A stretch of DNA of 20,650 bases from CAVLCC01 sp963624975 (GTDB taxonomy: Bacteria > Actinomycetota > Coriobacteriia > Coriobacteriales > CADBOM01), in the NCBI GenBank assembly GCA_963624975.1, contig CAVFRF010000080.1:1-20650 (forward strand). The letters are read 5' to 3'. Each line of letters begins with the position of its first letter. The stretch's first letter is position 1. The notes beneath the pieces are model-generated. The model did no database searches, was not told where the DNA came from, and saw nothing but the letters and a program-made list of their open reading frames with translations. Made by a program: the position numbers and the translations under genes. This document shows, piece after piece, positions 1-7,630 of this stretch.

Positions 1-755
1 ATTTCGATCTTGGCCGCGTGAGCGTCGCCTGCCGTCTTCTGTTCGAGCTGCCTCACCAGCATGGCGATGCCCTCGAGCACGTCGACGGTCTCGAAGCCGG
101 TGACAACTCCGGGAATGCCGTATTTCTCGGCCAGGAACGCATAGGGCCTGGTGCCGATGATCGTGGACACGTGCCCCGGGAGGATGAACGCGTCGATGGC
201 CACCTCGGGGTCGTTTACCAGCACCTCCAGCACGTGTGGCACGTTCTTGTGCGCGCATGCCACCGAGAAGTTGCCGATGCCCTGCTCTTTGGCGCGCCTG
301 ATCGTGGCGGCCACCAGCGGAGCGGTGGTCTCGAAGCCCACGCCCACGAACACCACCTCGCGCGCGGGTTCGCTTTGCGCGATGCGCAGCGCGTCGAGCG
401 GAGAGTACACCACGCGCACGTCGGCGCCGGCGGCCTTCTCCTTCTGAAGGGTGGTGGTGGAGCCGGGCACGCGGATCATGTCGCCGAAAGTGGTGATGGT
501 GACCTGCGGCATCTTGGCCAGCGCGATCACGGTGTCGATGTCGCGGTTGCACGTGACGCACACGGGGCAGCCGGGACCCGACAGCAGGTGAACGTTGGGG
601 GGAAGCACGCTGCGCAGCCCGCCTCGCGCGATGGCCATGGTGTGCGTTCCGCAAACCTCCATGAGGTTCACGTCGCCCACTTTGGCGGCGGCGATGGACT
701 CGAGCAGCGACTTGGCGAGTTGCGGGTTCTTGAAAACCTCGAGGTTCATCTCCAT
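1..755 (-). CDS. hypD: Hydrogenase maturation protein HypD (3' end outside window)
   Basis: HypD forms a complex with HypC that carries the Fe(CN)2CO unit while the [NiFe]-hydrogenase active site is assembled in the cytoplasm. About 251 N-terminal residues are visible; the C-terminal part, which in the family carries the [4Fe-4S] cluster, lies beyond the left edge. Family motifs seen are EVCGTHTMAIAR, LLSGPGCPVCVT, FVGVGFETTAPLV and LPGHVSTIIGTRPY. The Cys of CGTH and the CPVC pair are the thiols used in cofactor transfer in studied HypD proteins. The start ATG (753-755) immediately follows the hypC stop codon (756-758), so the two are almost certainly co-translated. An alternative Met lies two codons in (MEMNLEV). 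The hypC-hypD order matches many bacterial hyp operons, and hypE would be expected next, outside the window. Confidence 0.95.
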   Translation of the reverse strand, partial: MEMNLEVFKNPQLAKSLLESIAAAKVGDVNLMEVCGTHTMAIARGGLRSVLPPNVHLLSGPGCPVCVTCNRDIDTVIALAKMPQVTITTFGDMIRVPGSTTTLQKEKAAGADVRVVYSPLDALRIAQSEPAREVVFVGVGFETTAPLVAATIRRAKEQGIGNFSVACAHKNVPHVLEVLVNDPEVAIDAFILPGHVSTIIGTRPYAFLAEKYGIPGVVTGFETVDVLEGIAMLVRQLEQKTAGDAHAAKIE

Positions 756-1052
756 CTAAACCTCGGCTCCCGCTGCGGCTGCCTGCGGCGCGGACTGCGC
801 CTCGACGCCGGCCAGCGAATCGGTGCCGACCCCCGCCGCGCCCATAAGCTCGTTGATGAGGTCCAGCGACTCCTGCACGCTCTCTTCGGGAACCACCTCG
901 ATGGCAAATCCCGCGTGCACCAGCACGTAGCTGCCAACCTTCGCGTCGGGTACCAGGTCCAGCGAAGTCTCGCGCTCGATACCCATGATGTCGACGCTAG
1001 CAAGCCCGCCTTCGGCGATGCTCACGATCTTGCCAGGTATAGCCAAACACAT
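756..1052 (-). CDS. hypC: Hydrogenase maturation chaperone HypC/HybG family
   Basis: A small chaperone of 98 aa that pairs with HypD and delivers the iron centre to the hydrogenase large subunit. The N-terminus MCLAIPGKIVSI is the family signature, and Cys2 (exposed after Met removal) is the residue used for Fe and HypD binding in characterised members. The open frame extends far upstream, but only the ATG at 1052 gives this invariant N-terminus. It is preceded by a strong AGGAGG ribosome site (about 1056-1062). The C-terminal 25 residues are Ala/Gly-rich (SLAGVEAQSAPQAAAAGAEV), a longer tail than the roughly 75-90 aa usual for the family. A TATAAT box 28 bp upstream of the start may give hypCD its own promoter, in addition to readthrough from hypF 175 bp upstream. 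Confidence 0.95.
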   Translation of the reverse strand: MCLAIPGKIVSIAEGGLASVDIMGIERETSLDLVPDAKVGSYVLVHAGFAIEVVPEESVQESLDLINELMGAAGVGTDSLAGVEAQSAPQAAAAGAEV

Positions 1053-1079
1053 ATGCACCTCCTGCAATTGCCTGTTGAG

Positions 1080-1085
1080 ATTATA
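1080..1085 (-). promoter_or_regulatory. Candidate -10 box upstream of hypC
   Basis: Read on the minus strand, a perfect TATAAT lies 28 bp before the hypC ATG inside the 175-bp hypF-hypC gap. A start point about 7 nt downstream would leave a 20-nt leader containing the AGGAGG site. No good -35 hexamer lies 16-18 bp upstream, so it may be weak or activator-dependent. The rest of the gap (1086-1227) is very GC-rich with no other recognisable signal. Confidence 0.35.
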
Positions 1086-1227
1086 GTCGCTGCCACGCTC
1101 GCGCATGGTGCTTGCAGCCGGGAGTCTCGCGTATGCGGCGGCGCAGCGCGGGCTGTGCGTGCGAGTGGCGCGGGGAGGCGGGGGGGTGCAGAGTCGCGGC
1201 GGGGGAGAGCTGCGGAGCCGCGGCGGG

Positions 1228-3759
1228 CTAGCGTTGCGAAGCGCGGGCGGCGGCAACGGCGAGCTGCCCGTATGAGATGCAGCCGTCGTTGGGAGGAAGC
1301 TCGCGGGGGAGCAGGACCTCGAAGCCCGCCTGGTGCAGCTCGTCGAGTGTGGTGCCGAGCAGGATGCGGTTCATGAACACGCCGCCCGAGAGCGCCACCG
1401 TGTCGAGGCTCCGTGCTTTCTCGCTGGCGCGAATCTGCACGCAGACCCGGGCGATGCCGTTCGCGAGCGCGCGATGGATGCGCAGCGAGATCGCAGCCGT
1501 GCCGACCCCGCTTGCGATGTCGTCGAGCACGGCTCGCACCATGGGAGTGATGAGAAGGACTAGCGGATCGCCGGCTGGATCGTTGGCCGCGGCTGCGGTT
1601 GCGGTCGCTATCTCGAGCGCGTAGCGGGTGGCGGCGCCTTCCGGGTCGGGGTCGGCGACCAGCTCGTTGGTGGCCGGGTCGTATGCAGCCGACTCCAGCA
1701 GCATCGGGGCCTCTCCGTCGAAAGACGCATCGGTGCAGATGCCCAGCAACGCGCTCATCGCGTCGAAGAACCTGCCGGTAGACGACGTGTCGATGCAGTT
1801 GAGCCTGCGCTCGACCATCTGGGGCAGCAGGGCCAGCTGGTCGTCTCCGATCGCGTCGAGCAGCTCGCGTGCGCCCGGGTGGTCGAGCAGCCCGTCGCGG
1901 TGGAGCAATGCGTACGCCAGCCGCGAAGGATGCTTGATGGCCTGCTCGCCCCCCACGATGGCGAGCGTTTGCAGGTGGGCGACGCGCCGGTAGGACGCGC
2001 AGTCGCCGACCATGACCTCGCCGCCCCAGATGGTGCCGTCGTCGCCGTAGCCCGTGCCGTCGAGCGCCACGCCGATGACTTGCTGCTTCGCGTCTGCCGC
2101 TCCCGCCGCGATGTTCTCGGCAAGGGTCGCGGCCACGTGCGCATGATGGTGCTGCACCTGCACGAGCGGCAAGCCGGTCGGACCCACGTGCGACTTCGCC
2201 CACTTGGTGGTCATGTACTCGGGGTGCATGTCGCAAACGATGGCGGCCGGCTCGATGTCGAACATCTTCTCGTAAAGCTCGAGCGTGGCCTGCCAGCTGT
2301 CCATGGTCTCGGCGTTCTCGAGGTCGCCCACGTGCTGCGACACCAGTGCTTCCATCGTGCCGTCGGCGGCGATGTCGCCTGCGAGCAGCCCGAACGTGTT
2401 CTTCTGCTGAGGACCCGTGGCCATGATCGCGGGAAGCTGAGCTGCGCCACTGTCGCCAGCTCCGGTCGCCGTGCCAGCTGCGCCTTCACGCTCGCCCACT
2501 TCACCAAAAATGGGGAACTTGAGCGGAGCCGGGGCATAGCCGCGGGCGCGTCGCACGAACTGCACGTGGCTGCCCACCACGCGCACCACGGAGTCGTCGT
2601 AGCGCGAAACGATCGCGCGGTCGTTGTCTAGGAACGCGTCGGCCACGCCGCCCAGCAGCCTGTGCGCGTCGGCGTTGTCGGACACGATGGGTTCTTCGGT
2701 GAAGTTGCCCGAAGTCATCACGAGGGGGAAGTCCACCGCGTGCATGAGCAGGTGCTGCACCGGCGTGTAGGGGAGGACTACTCCCAGCTCGTGCAGCGTA
2801 CCCGCAACGCTGGGGGCGATCGGCGCCGCGTCGCTTGCGCCCAGGCGCTCGAGCAGCACGATCGGCGAGGCCATGCTCTCCAAGAGCCTGCGCTCCTCGG
2901 ATCCCACCTTGCAGTAGCGTTGCGCCTCCTCGACGCTGCGCACCATCACCGCCAGCGGCTTGCCGTAGCGGCGCTTGCGCTCTCGCAGCGTGGCCACGGC
3001 CTGCTCGTTTGAGGCATCGCACGCCAGGTGGTAGCCGCCCAGGCCCTTGATGGCCACGATCTGCCCTGCGGCCAGCAGCTTCGCCACCTCGGCGATCAGC
3101 GCGTCGGACTCTTCGCGGGTCGTGCCCGTGCGCACGTCGTCGCCCACGCGCAGGCTCAGCTTGGGGCCGCATTCGAAGCACGCGTCGGGCTGTGCGTGAA
3201 AGCGCCTGTCGGCCGGGTCCACGTACTCGCTGGCGCATTGCGGGCACATCTCGAACTCGCGCATCGAGGTGGCCGGCCTGTCGTAGGGCAGCCCCTCGAT
3301 GATGGTGAACCTGGGGCCGCAGTTGGTGCAGTTGATGAAAGGGTACCGGTAGCGCCGGTCGCTCGGATCGAAAAGCTCGCGCAGGCAGTCGGGGCAGGTC
3401 GCCAGGTCGGGTGAGATGCGCGTGCGCTTCTTGGCGCCGCCGCCCGGGCCGCCCGCTCCCGCGCTGTCGCGCTGCTCCGACTCCCTTATCTCGAACTTCG
3501 CGCCGCTGGCATTGCGCTCCGACGGCGCGTCCTCGACCTCGATGGAGCTGATGAACGACGCGGCGGGAGCCTCGAACTCGAGGTCGTGCAGGAACGACTC
3601 CACCAGCCCGCCGTCGCCCTCGACGTGGATATGCACCCCGTCGGGAGCGTTGAGCACCCAGCCCTGCACGAGGTTGCGCATGGCGATGCGGTACACGAAC
3701 GGGCGAAAGCCCACTCCCTGCACGGTGCCGCGCACATGTATGTTGACCGAGCGGAACAC
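1228..3759 (-). CDS. hypF: Carbamoyltransferase HypF
   Basis: HypF uses carbamoyl phosphate and ATP to carbamoylate the C-terminal Cys of HypE, the source of the cyanide ligands of [NiFe] hydrogenase. The 843-aa protein shows all family modules in order. An acylphosphatase-like domain at residues 1-92 carries VRGTVQGVGFRPFVYR at 9-24. A double zinc finger has Cys pairs at 122/125, 144/147, 172/175 and 194/197 with the classic 2-18-2-24-2-18-2 spacing. A YrdC-like domain (about 215-400) contains KGLGGYHLACDA. A Kae1-like C-terminal domain carries QVQHHHAHVAATL, ALDGTGYGDDGTIWGGE and ALSGGVFMNR. It is longer than the usual ~750-770 aa, partly through Gly/Ala-rich linkers near 97-112 and after FGEVGEREG. 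The start is a GTG with no obvious ribosome site; the next in-frame Met (residue 27) would cut the acylphosphatase motif. It follows the 84-aa orphan gene by 27 bp. Confidence 0.96.
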   Translation of the reverse strand: MFRSVNIHVRGTVQGVGFRPFVYRIAMRNLVQGWVLNAPDGVHIHVEGDGGLVESFLHDLEFEAPAASFISSIEVEDAPSERNASGAKFEIRESEQRDSAGAGGPGGGAKKRTRISPDLATCPDCLRELFDPSDRRYRYPFINCTNCGPRFTIIEGLPYDRPATSMREFEMCPQCASEYVDPADRRFHAQPDACFECGPKLSLRVGDDVRTGTTREESDALIAEVAKLLAAGQIVAIKGLGGYHLACDASNEQAVATLRERKRRYGKPLAVMVRSVEEAQRYCKVGSEERRLLESMASPIVLLERLGASDAAPIAPSVAGTLHELGVVLPYTPVQHLLMHAVDFPLVMTSGNFTEEPIVSDNADAHRLLGGVADAFLDNDRAIVSRYDDSVVRVVGSHVQFVRRARGYAPAPLKFPIFGEVGEREGAAGTATGAGDSGAAQLPAIMATGPQQKNTFGLLAGDIAADGTMEALVSQHVGDLENAETMDSWQATLELYEKMFDIEPAAIVCDMHPEYMTTKWAKSHVGPTGLPLVQVQHHHAHVAATLAENIAAGAADAKQQVIGVALDGTGYGDDGTIWGGEVMVGDCASYRRVAHLQTLAIVGGEQAIKHPSRLAYALLHRDGLLDHPGARELLDAIGDDQLALLPQMVERRLNCIDTSSTGRFFDAMSALLGICTDASFDGEAPMLLESAAYDPATNELVADPDPEGAATRYALEIATATAAAANDPAGDPLVLLITPMVRAVLDDIASGVGTAAISLRIHRALANGIARVCVQIRASEKARSLDTVALSGGVFMNRILLGTTLDELHQAGFEVLLPRELPPNDGCISYGQLAVAAARASQR

Positions 3760-3786
3760 CGCCGCCGCGTGCTGGGGCCGACCGGC

Positions 3787-4041
3787 CTACACCAGCTCGA
3801 CGGAAACGCCGCCGATGCTGCTGTCGTCGGAATCCACCGCGTCGCTGGCCTCGTCGAGCAGCGCGCGAACGTCGTCGAGCATGCGCTGGACCTCTTCGAG
3901 CTTCTTGGCGGTCTTGGGCATCTGGCCGTCGCTGGCCAGGTGGTACATGCGGTGCGTCCACCTGCGGTTGAGCGCCACCGCCTCGTCGATCTGCTGGATG
4001 GTGTCTTTGAGCTGGTTGGTGTTAACTCCGTTGCTGCACAT
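3787..4041 (-). CDS. Uncharacterised 84-aa protein between trx and hypF
   Basis: I do not recognise this family. The predicted product begins MCSNGVNTNQL, is rich in charged residues, and has a helical, possibly coiled-coil middle (KKLEEVQRMLDDVRALLDEA) and an acidic end (DAVDSDDSSIGG). There is no signal peptide or membrane segment. The ATG at 4041 is chosen because GAGG sits 8 nt upstream and nothing similar precedes earlier in-frame starts. The frame stays open upstream and reads VCEMCSNG, so a longer form would contain a CxxC pair (CEMC) that the chosen start splits. It lies between the thioredoxin gene (131 bp upstream) and hypF (27 bp downstream) on the same strand, suggesting cotranscription with hydrogenase maturation. 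No function is assigned. Confidence 0.65.
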   Translation of the reverse strand: MCSNGVNTNQLKDTIQQIDEAVALNRRWTHRMYHLASDGQMPKTAKKLEEVQRMLDDVRALLDEASDAVDSDDSSIGGVSVELV

Positions 4042-4132
4042 TTCGCAAACCTCGTTTCTCGTGAAGAGAACTGCCTTGTCTCCGTATTGTCGCACTAATG
4101 CCTGCGGGTGAGGGCGACGGGAACGCCGGCAC

Positions 4133-4167
4133 GCAGGGCAAGCCCGGGTCGCGGCGCGTCGCCCTGC
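4133..4167 (-). other. Inverted repeat between trx and the orphan gene
   Basis: GCAGGGC (4133-4139) and GCCCTGC (4161-4167) form a 7-bp GC-only stem with a 21-nt loop, just after the thioredoxin stop codon. There is no T-run on either side, so it is not a standard intrinsic terminator. It could reduce readthrough or stabilise the mRNA 3' end. Confidence 0.3.
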
Positions 4168-4172
4168 CCCTT

Positions 4173-4493
4173 CTACAAAAGCCGGGCGAGCTTCTCGGCC
4201 AGCACCGACTCGCCGGCGGCTCCGGTGATGGAGTCCACGATTTCGCCGCCCTTGAAGATGAGCGTGGTGGGCACTGCCTGGATGCCGAAGCGCATCGCCA
4301 GCTCGCGGTTGTCGTCGATGTCCACCGAGCCGAACACGGCATCGGCCGCGTGCTTCTCGGCAAACGCGTGAAACGCCGGGCCGTACACCCTGCAAGGCCC
4401 GCACCATGCGGCGTTGAAGTCCACGAACACCGGCTTGCTCGCGCCGATGACGATGCTGTCGAAGTTGCCGCCGTTCAAGTTCTCGACTGCCAT
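4173..4493 (-). CDS. trxA: Thioredoxin
   Basis: A 106-aa single-domain thioredoxin, a cytoplasmic disulfide reductase of normal family length. The active site is FNAAWCGPC with redox Cys31 and Cys34. The cis-proline loop AVPTTLIF (Pro75) and the FKGGEIVDSITGA turn are also as expected. The start ATG is preceded by AGGGAG seven nt upstream. It is the first gene of the leftward cluster and is divergent from the gene at 4570. A thioredoxin at the head of a hyp operon could keep the thiols of HypC, HypD, HypE and HypF reduced; that role is inference. No thioredoxin reductase gene lies nearby. The symbol is given by family only; other paralogues may exist in the genome. Confidence 0.93.
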   Translation of the reverse strand: MAVENLNGGNFDSIVIGASKPVFVDFNAAWCGPCRVYGPAFHAFAEKHAADAVFGSVDIDDNRELAMRFGIQAVPTTLIFKGGEIVDSITGAAGESVLAEKLARLL

Positions 4494-4569
4494 GGGGTTG
4501 CTCCCTTCGCGTTGGTGGCTTCGTCTGATGTAGACTTTAGCAAGTTATCGAGTGCATTTGGAGGAACTC
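4494..4569. promoter_or_regulatory. Divergent promoter region between trx and the 4570 gene
   Basis: This 76-bp gap must hold the starts of both divergent transcripts. It is less GC-rich than its surroundings and contains TAGACT (plus strand, about 4531-4536) as a possible -10 for the rightward gene. I could not find a convincing -35/-10 pair for either direction. Confidence 0.35.
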
Positions 4570-5373
4570 ATGGTGAGGATATACGGTAGCGGCGTTCCCG
4601 GGGGAGACGTGGCCAACGACGACTTTGGCACCAGCATGTCGAAGGCGCGCGACGCGGCGGTGGAGGCCGCCGAGGCTGCCGCGGCCGAAGCGGGCGCGGA
4701 CGGCGTGGCCGCGCCTGCGGCCGCGAGTGCGGCTGGCGAAGGCGCGGGTGCGGCTGGCTCGCAGGGTGCGGCTCGCAACGTTGGTGCCGCCGGCTTGCAG
4801 ATACCGGGTGCTACCAACGATCCCGCCGACGTGGCGGCGCAGGTCGAGGAGTTCCGTGCCAAGGCGCTGGCAAGGTTCGGCGACTGCGTGTTCGGCGACG
4901 AGTTCGCGCTCGTGGTGGCGGTGAAGACCGCGGCCGCGGACAGCGAGGCGGCAGCGGACGCGGCCGGAGGCGACAACGGCTTTCTCGTCGAGCCGGCGGG
5001 CGAGGCGCTGCGCAAGTCGCTGGAGTCGCTGGGCTACGACCCCGAGGCGCTGCTGGGAGTCGTCGTGCCCGCCGCGGGCACCGCCGCCCCCGCAGGTGCC
5101 GCGCCCGCAATCGACGCGCGCGCCCTGCGCCAGATCGTCGAGCTTGTGGACCCAGCCGCGGTCGTGGCCATGGATGCCAACGCCTCCGCCATGCTCGAGG
5201 CCGCCTTCGCCGATGCCCGCCTTCGCCACGACCTGCTGCAGGGGTCGGCAGACACCGCCGCCGCCGTCAACGGGCGCACACACGTGCTCCTGCACGACTT
5301 CGAGGGCTCGCTCGACAGCATAGACGCCAAGCGCCGCGCCTGGGCTGCGCTCCGCACCCTCAAGCGCAGCTAG
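4570..5373 (+). CDS. Alanine-rich protein of unknown function (possible degenerate uracil-DNA-glycosylase-like fold)
   Basis: The 267-aa product starts at an ATG preceded by GGAGG at a normal distance; an earlier in-frame ATG at 4552 lacks this site. Residues ~20-85 are low-complexity Ala/Gly/Glu and probably disordered. The rest looks folded. The order of segments (FLVEPAGEALRKSLESLGYD, IDARALRQIVELVDPAAVVA, and a C-terminal HVLLHDFEGSLDSIDAKRRA) recalls family-4/5 uracil-DNA glycosylases, with their VGRAG..L..L, E...C..FL..Q...I.P and HP..L...K..W..L blocks. However, the catalytic loop, the Fe-S cysteines and the HPS motif are missing. That resemblance is by eye only and uncertain. There is no signal peptide or transmembrane segment. 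It is divergent from the trx-hyp operon and 330 bp upstream of rpsB. Confidence 0.8.
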   Translation: MVRIYGSGVPGGDVANDDFGTSMSKARDAAVEAAEAAAAEAGADGVAAPAAASAAGEGAGAAGSQGAARNVGAAGLQIPGATNDPADVAAQVEEFRAKALARFGDCVFGDEFALVVAVKTAAADSEAAADAAGGDNGFLVEPAGEALRKSLESLGYDPEALLGVVVPAAGTAAPAGAAPAIDARALRQIVELVDPAAVVAMDANASAMLEAAFADARLRHDLLQGSADTAAAVNGRTHVLLHDFEGSLDSIDAKRRAWAALRTLKRS

Positions 5374-5703
5374 CTCCGCCCGGCGTCGCTCGCGCAACAG
5401 GCACCTCGACGCCATCGCCGACGCGCAGGAGCAGGGGCGGTAGCGAGCGCGGGTTGCAGAGGACGCGCACGGGGCATGGAGCACATGGCTTGTGGCGGTG
5501 CGCATGGCATGGGGCGCATACACGAAAGATGCGCCCGTTGGGCGGGCAATTTGGAGATGCCGATTCACTTGCGGCGGGGTTTTGGATAGACTGCAACGGT
5601 TCGTGAAAATTTGCATGCTCGGGGACTCCGGCCGCGTGTGGCCCAGGTGGGTTGCGGTGACAGGGGGATGAACCGGGCAAAAGTCTAACAAATGGAGGTA
5701 AAC
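5374..5703 (+). promoter_or_regulatory. rpsB upstream region with candidate sigma-70 promoter
   Basis: This 330-bp gap has no supportable gene. The best signal is TTCACT (5564-5569), a 17-bp spacer, then TAGACT (5587-5592), a reasonable housekeeping promoter that leaves a leader of about 105 nt before the rpsB ATG. A short GCCC-GTT-GGGC hairpin at about 5533-5543 precedes it. The leader is GC-rich and could fold, and S2 operons are often autoregulated through their leader, but I see no known leader motif. A GGAGGT ribosome site lies at about 5694-5699. Confidence 0.5.
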
Positions 5704-6498
5704 ATGGAACCGATTACTCTCAAGACCCTGCTCGACGCAGGTGTTCACTTCGGGCATCAGACCCGCAGGTGGAACCCCAAGATGAAGCCGTTCATCTTTA
5801 CCGAGCGCAACGGCATCTACATTCTCGACCTCAAGCAGACCCTGGTTTCGCTGGACCAGGTGTATTCGTTCGTGGCAGAGCTTACCGCACGCGGCGGCAA
5901 CGTTCTGTTCGTGGGCACCAAGAAGCAGGCGCAGGCCACCATCGCCGAGCAGGCCGGCCGCTGCAACATGCCCTACGTGAACTCGCGTTGGCTGGGCGGC
6001 ATGCTCACCAACTTCACCACCATCAGCCAGCGCATCCGCCGCATGATCGAGCTTGAGCAGATGGTCGACGACGGCCGCATGGAGGCTCTGCCCAAGAAGG
6101 AGCAGATCCTGCTCAACAAGGAGCTTGCCAAGCTGCACACCAACCTCAACGGCATCCGCGACATGAAGGGCAAGCCCGACGCGATGTTCATCGTGGACAC
6201 CAAGCGCGAGGCCATCGCCGTGAGCGAGGCCCAGAAGCTCGGCATCCCCGTGATCGGCATGCTGGACACCAACGCCGATCCCGACGAGGTCGAGTTCGGC
6301 ATCCCGGCCAACGACGACGCGATCCGCTCGATCTCGCTCGTGACCGAGATCATCGCAGAGGCAGCGCTGGCAGGCGCAGGCGCCAAGCCCGTGGACGAGT
6401 CCGACTTCGCCGAGGCCGAGGCCGCTCCCGCCGAGGAGGCCGCTGCCGAGGCTCCCGCCGCCGAGGCCGAGGCTCCTGCCGAGCCCGCAGCCGAGTAG
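5704..6498 (+). CDS. rpsB: 30S ribosomal protein S2
   Basis: Structural protein of the small ribosomal subunit. The 264-aa product carries the family blocks LLDAGVHFGHQTRRWNPKMK, FVGTKKQAQ, NSRWLGGMLTNF, GIRDMKGKPDAMFIVDTKRE and GIPVIGMLDTNADPDEV. The start at 5704 follows GGAGGTAAAC; the in-frame ATG at 5692 lies upstream of that site and is rejected. The last ~35 residues are an Ala/Glu/Pro tail (for example EEAAAEAPAAEAEAPAEPAAE), an acidic extension common in high-GC actinobacterial S2 and probably disordered. It is followed by tsf after 100 bp, the usual rpsB-tsf pair. Confidence 0.98.
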   Translation: MEPITLKTLLDAGVHFGHQTRRWNPKMKPFIFTERNGIYILDLKQTLVSLDQVYSFVAELTARGGNVLFVGTKKQAQATIAEQAGRCNMPYVNSRWLGGMLTNFTTISQRIRRMIELEQMVDDGRMEALPKKEQILLNKELAKLHTNLNGIRDMKGKPDAMFIVDTKREAIAVSEAQKLGIPVIGMLDTNADPDEVEFGIPANDDAIRSISLVTEIIAEAALAGAGAKPVDESDFAEAEAAPAEEAAAEAPAAEAEAPAEPAAE

Positions 6499-6598
6499 CG
6501 CGAAGCGCGACCGCAAGCAAGCAACCAAGCTCGCAACCCCCACCGGGGCGCCGCGGGCACTTAATAAAAGGACAGCAACGACCCGAAAGAGGTTTGAA

Positions 6599-7468
6599 AT
6601 GGCAGAGATTACCGCCAAGCTCGTCAAGGAGCTGCGCGAGATGACCAACGTGGGAATGATGGAGTGCAAGAAGGCGCTCGTGGAGGCCGAGGGCGACATC
6701 GACAAGGCCGTCGACATCCTGCGCACCCACGGCCTGGCAGCGGCCGCCAAGAAGGCAGGCCGTGCCACCAACGAGGGCACCATCATGGTGAAGGTCAACG
6801 ACGACCACACCGTGGGTGCCGTGCTCGAGCTTAACTGCGAGACCGACTTCGTGGGCACCAACGACACGTTCCTGGGCTATGCTTCCACCATCTGCCAGGC
6901 AGTGCTGGAGCACGACCCGGCCGACGTCGAGGCTCTCAAGCAGTGCTCCACTCCCGACGGCACCGTGGACGAGGTCATCACCGACGCCATCCACAAGCTG
7001 GGCGAGAACATGCAGATCAGCCGCTTCGCCCGCGTAGCCAACGAGGGCGGCTACATCCAGTCCTACATTCACATGGGCGGCAAGATCGGCATCCTGGTGA
7101 ACTTCACCATCGGCGACAAGGCCACCGGCGACAAGGCCGAGTTCCAGCAGCTGGCCAAGGACGTGGCCATGCAGGTTGCAGCCATGAACCCTGTGTCGGT
7201 GGGCCGCGACAACGTGCCCGAGGACATCAAGGCCCACGAGATGGAGATCTACAAGGCTCAGGCCGCCGAGTCCGGCAAGCCCGAGAACATCCAGGAGAAG
7301 ATCGCCACCGGCCGCATGGAGAAGTTCTTCAAGGAGAACTGCCTGCTGGAGGAGGACTTCGTGAAGGACGGCGACAAGACCGTGGGCAAGCTCGTGGACG
7401 AGGTTGCCAAGGCCTGCGGCGACACCATCACCGTCAACGCCTTCGAGCGCTTCGTGCTGGGCGAGTAA
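6599..7468 (+). CDS. tsf: Elongation factor Ts
   Basis: Guanine-nucleotide exchange factor for EF-Tu. The 289-aa protein, close to the family norm, begins with a UBA-like domain (MAEITAKLVKELREMTNVGM, then MECKKALVEAEGDIDKA). It contains the signature LNCETDFVGTNDTFL in the core and ends with a helical C-terminal module (GRMEKFFKENCLLEEDFVKD). The ATG at 6599 is preceded by AAAGAGG. It is the last gene of the rpsB-tsf transcript; a strong terminator begins 85 bp after its stop codon. Confidence 0.98.
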   Translation: MAEITAKLVKELREMTNVGMMECKKALVEAEGDIDKAVDILRTHGLAAAAKKAGRATNEGTIMVKVNDDHTVGAVLELNCETDFVGTNDTFLGYASTICQAVLEHDPADVEALKQCSTPDGTVDEVITDAIHKLGENMQISRFARVANEGGYIQSYIHMGGKIGILVNFTIGDKATGDKAEFQQLAKDVAMQVAAMNPVSVGRDNVPEDIKAHEMEIYKAQAAESGKPENIQEKIATGRMEKFFKENCLLEEDFVKDGDKTVGKLVDEVAKACGDTITVNAFERFVLGE

Positions 7469-7553
7469 AGCCGCAGCTGCTGGCGAGCGCGGGACGCTGG
7501 GCGATGCGCCCGGGAGGCGAGGAGCGCGGCCTGCAACAAGATAGCTTGCAACG

Positions 7554-7590
7554 AGAGGGGAATCCGGTTCGTTCGGGTTCCCCTCTTTTA
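7554..7590 (+). terminator. Rho-independent terminator of rpsB-tsf
   Basis: AGAGGGGAA (7554-7562) pairs perfectly with TTCCCCTCT (7578-7586). Further pairing inside (CCG/CGG) extends the stem, and the T-run TCTTTTA follows directly. It separates rpsB-tsf from the pyrH cluster. Confidence 0.92.
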
Positions 7591-7630
7591 TCGAAGCCCC
7601 TGCGACCGCCATCTCTTGCCACGGCATGAT

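Noticed and set aside
18..1376. A 452-codon plus-strand open frame over hypD, hypC and the hypF end
   Set aside because: It runs antisense to clear HypD/HypC/HypF motifs and has no plausible product.
4537..6867. A 776-codon open frame on the minus strand opposite the 4570 gene, rpsB and tsf
   Set aside because: It is antisense to two unmistakable genes (rpsB, tsf), has low-complexity His/Leu/Val/Gly-rich sequence typical of the complement of high-GC3 genes, and shows no domain.
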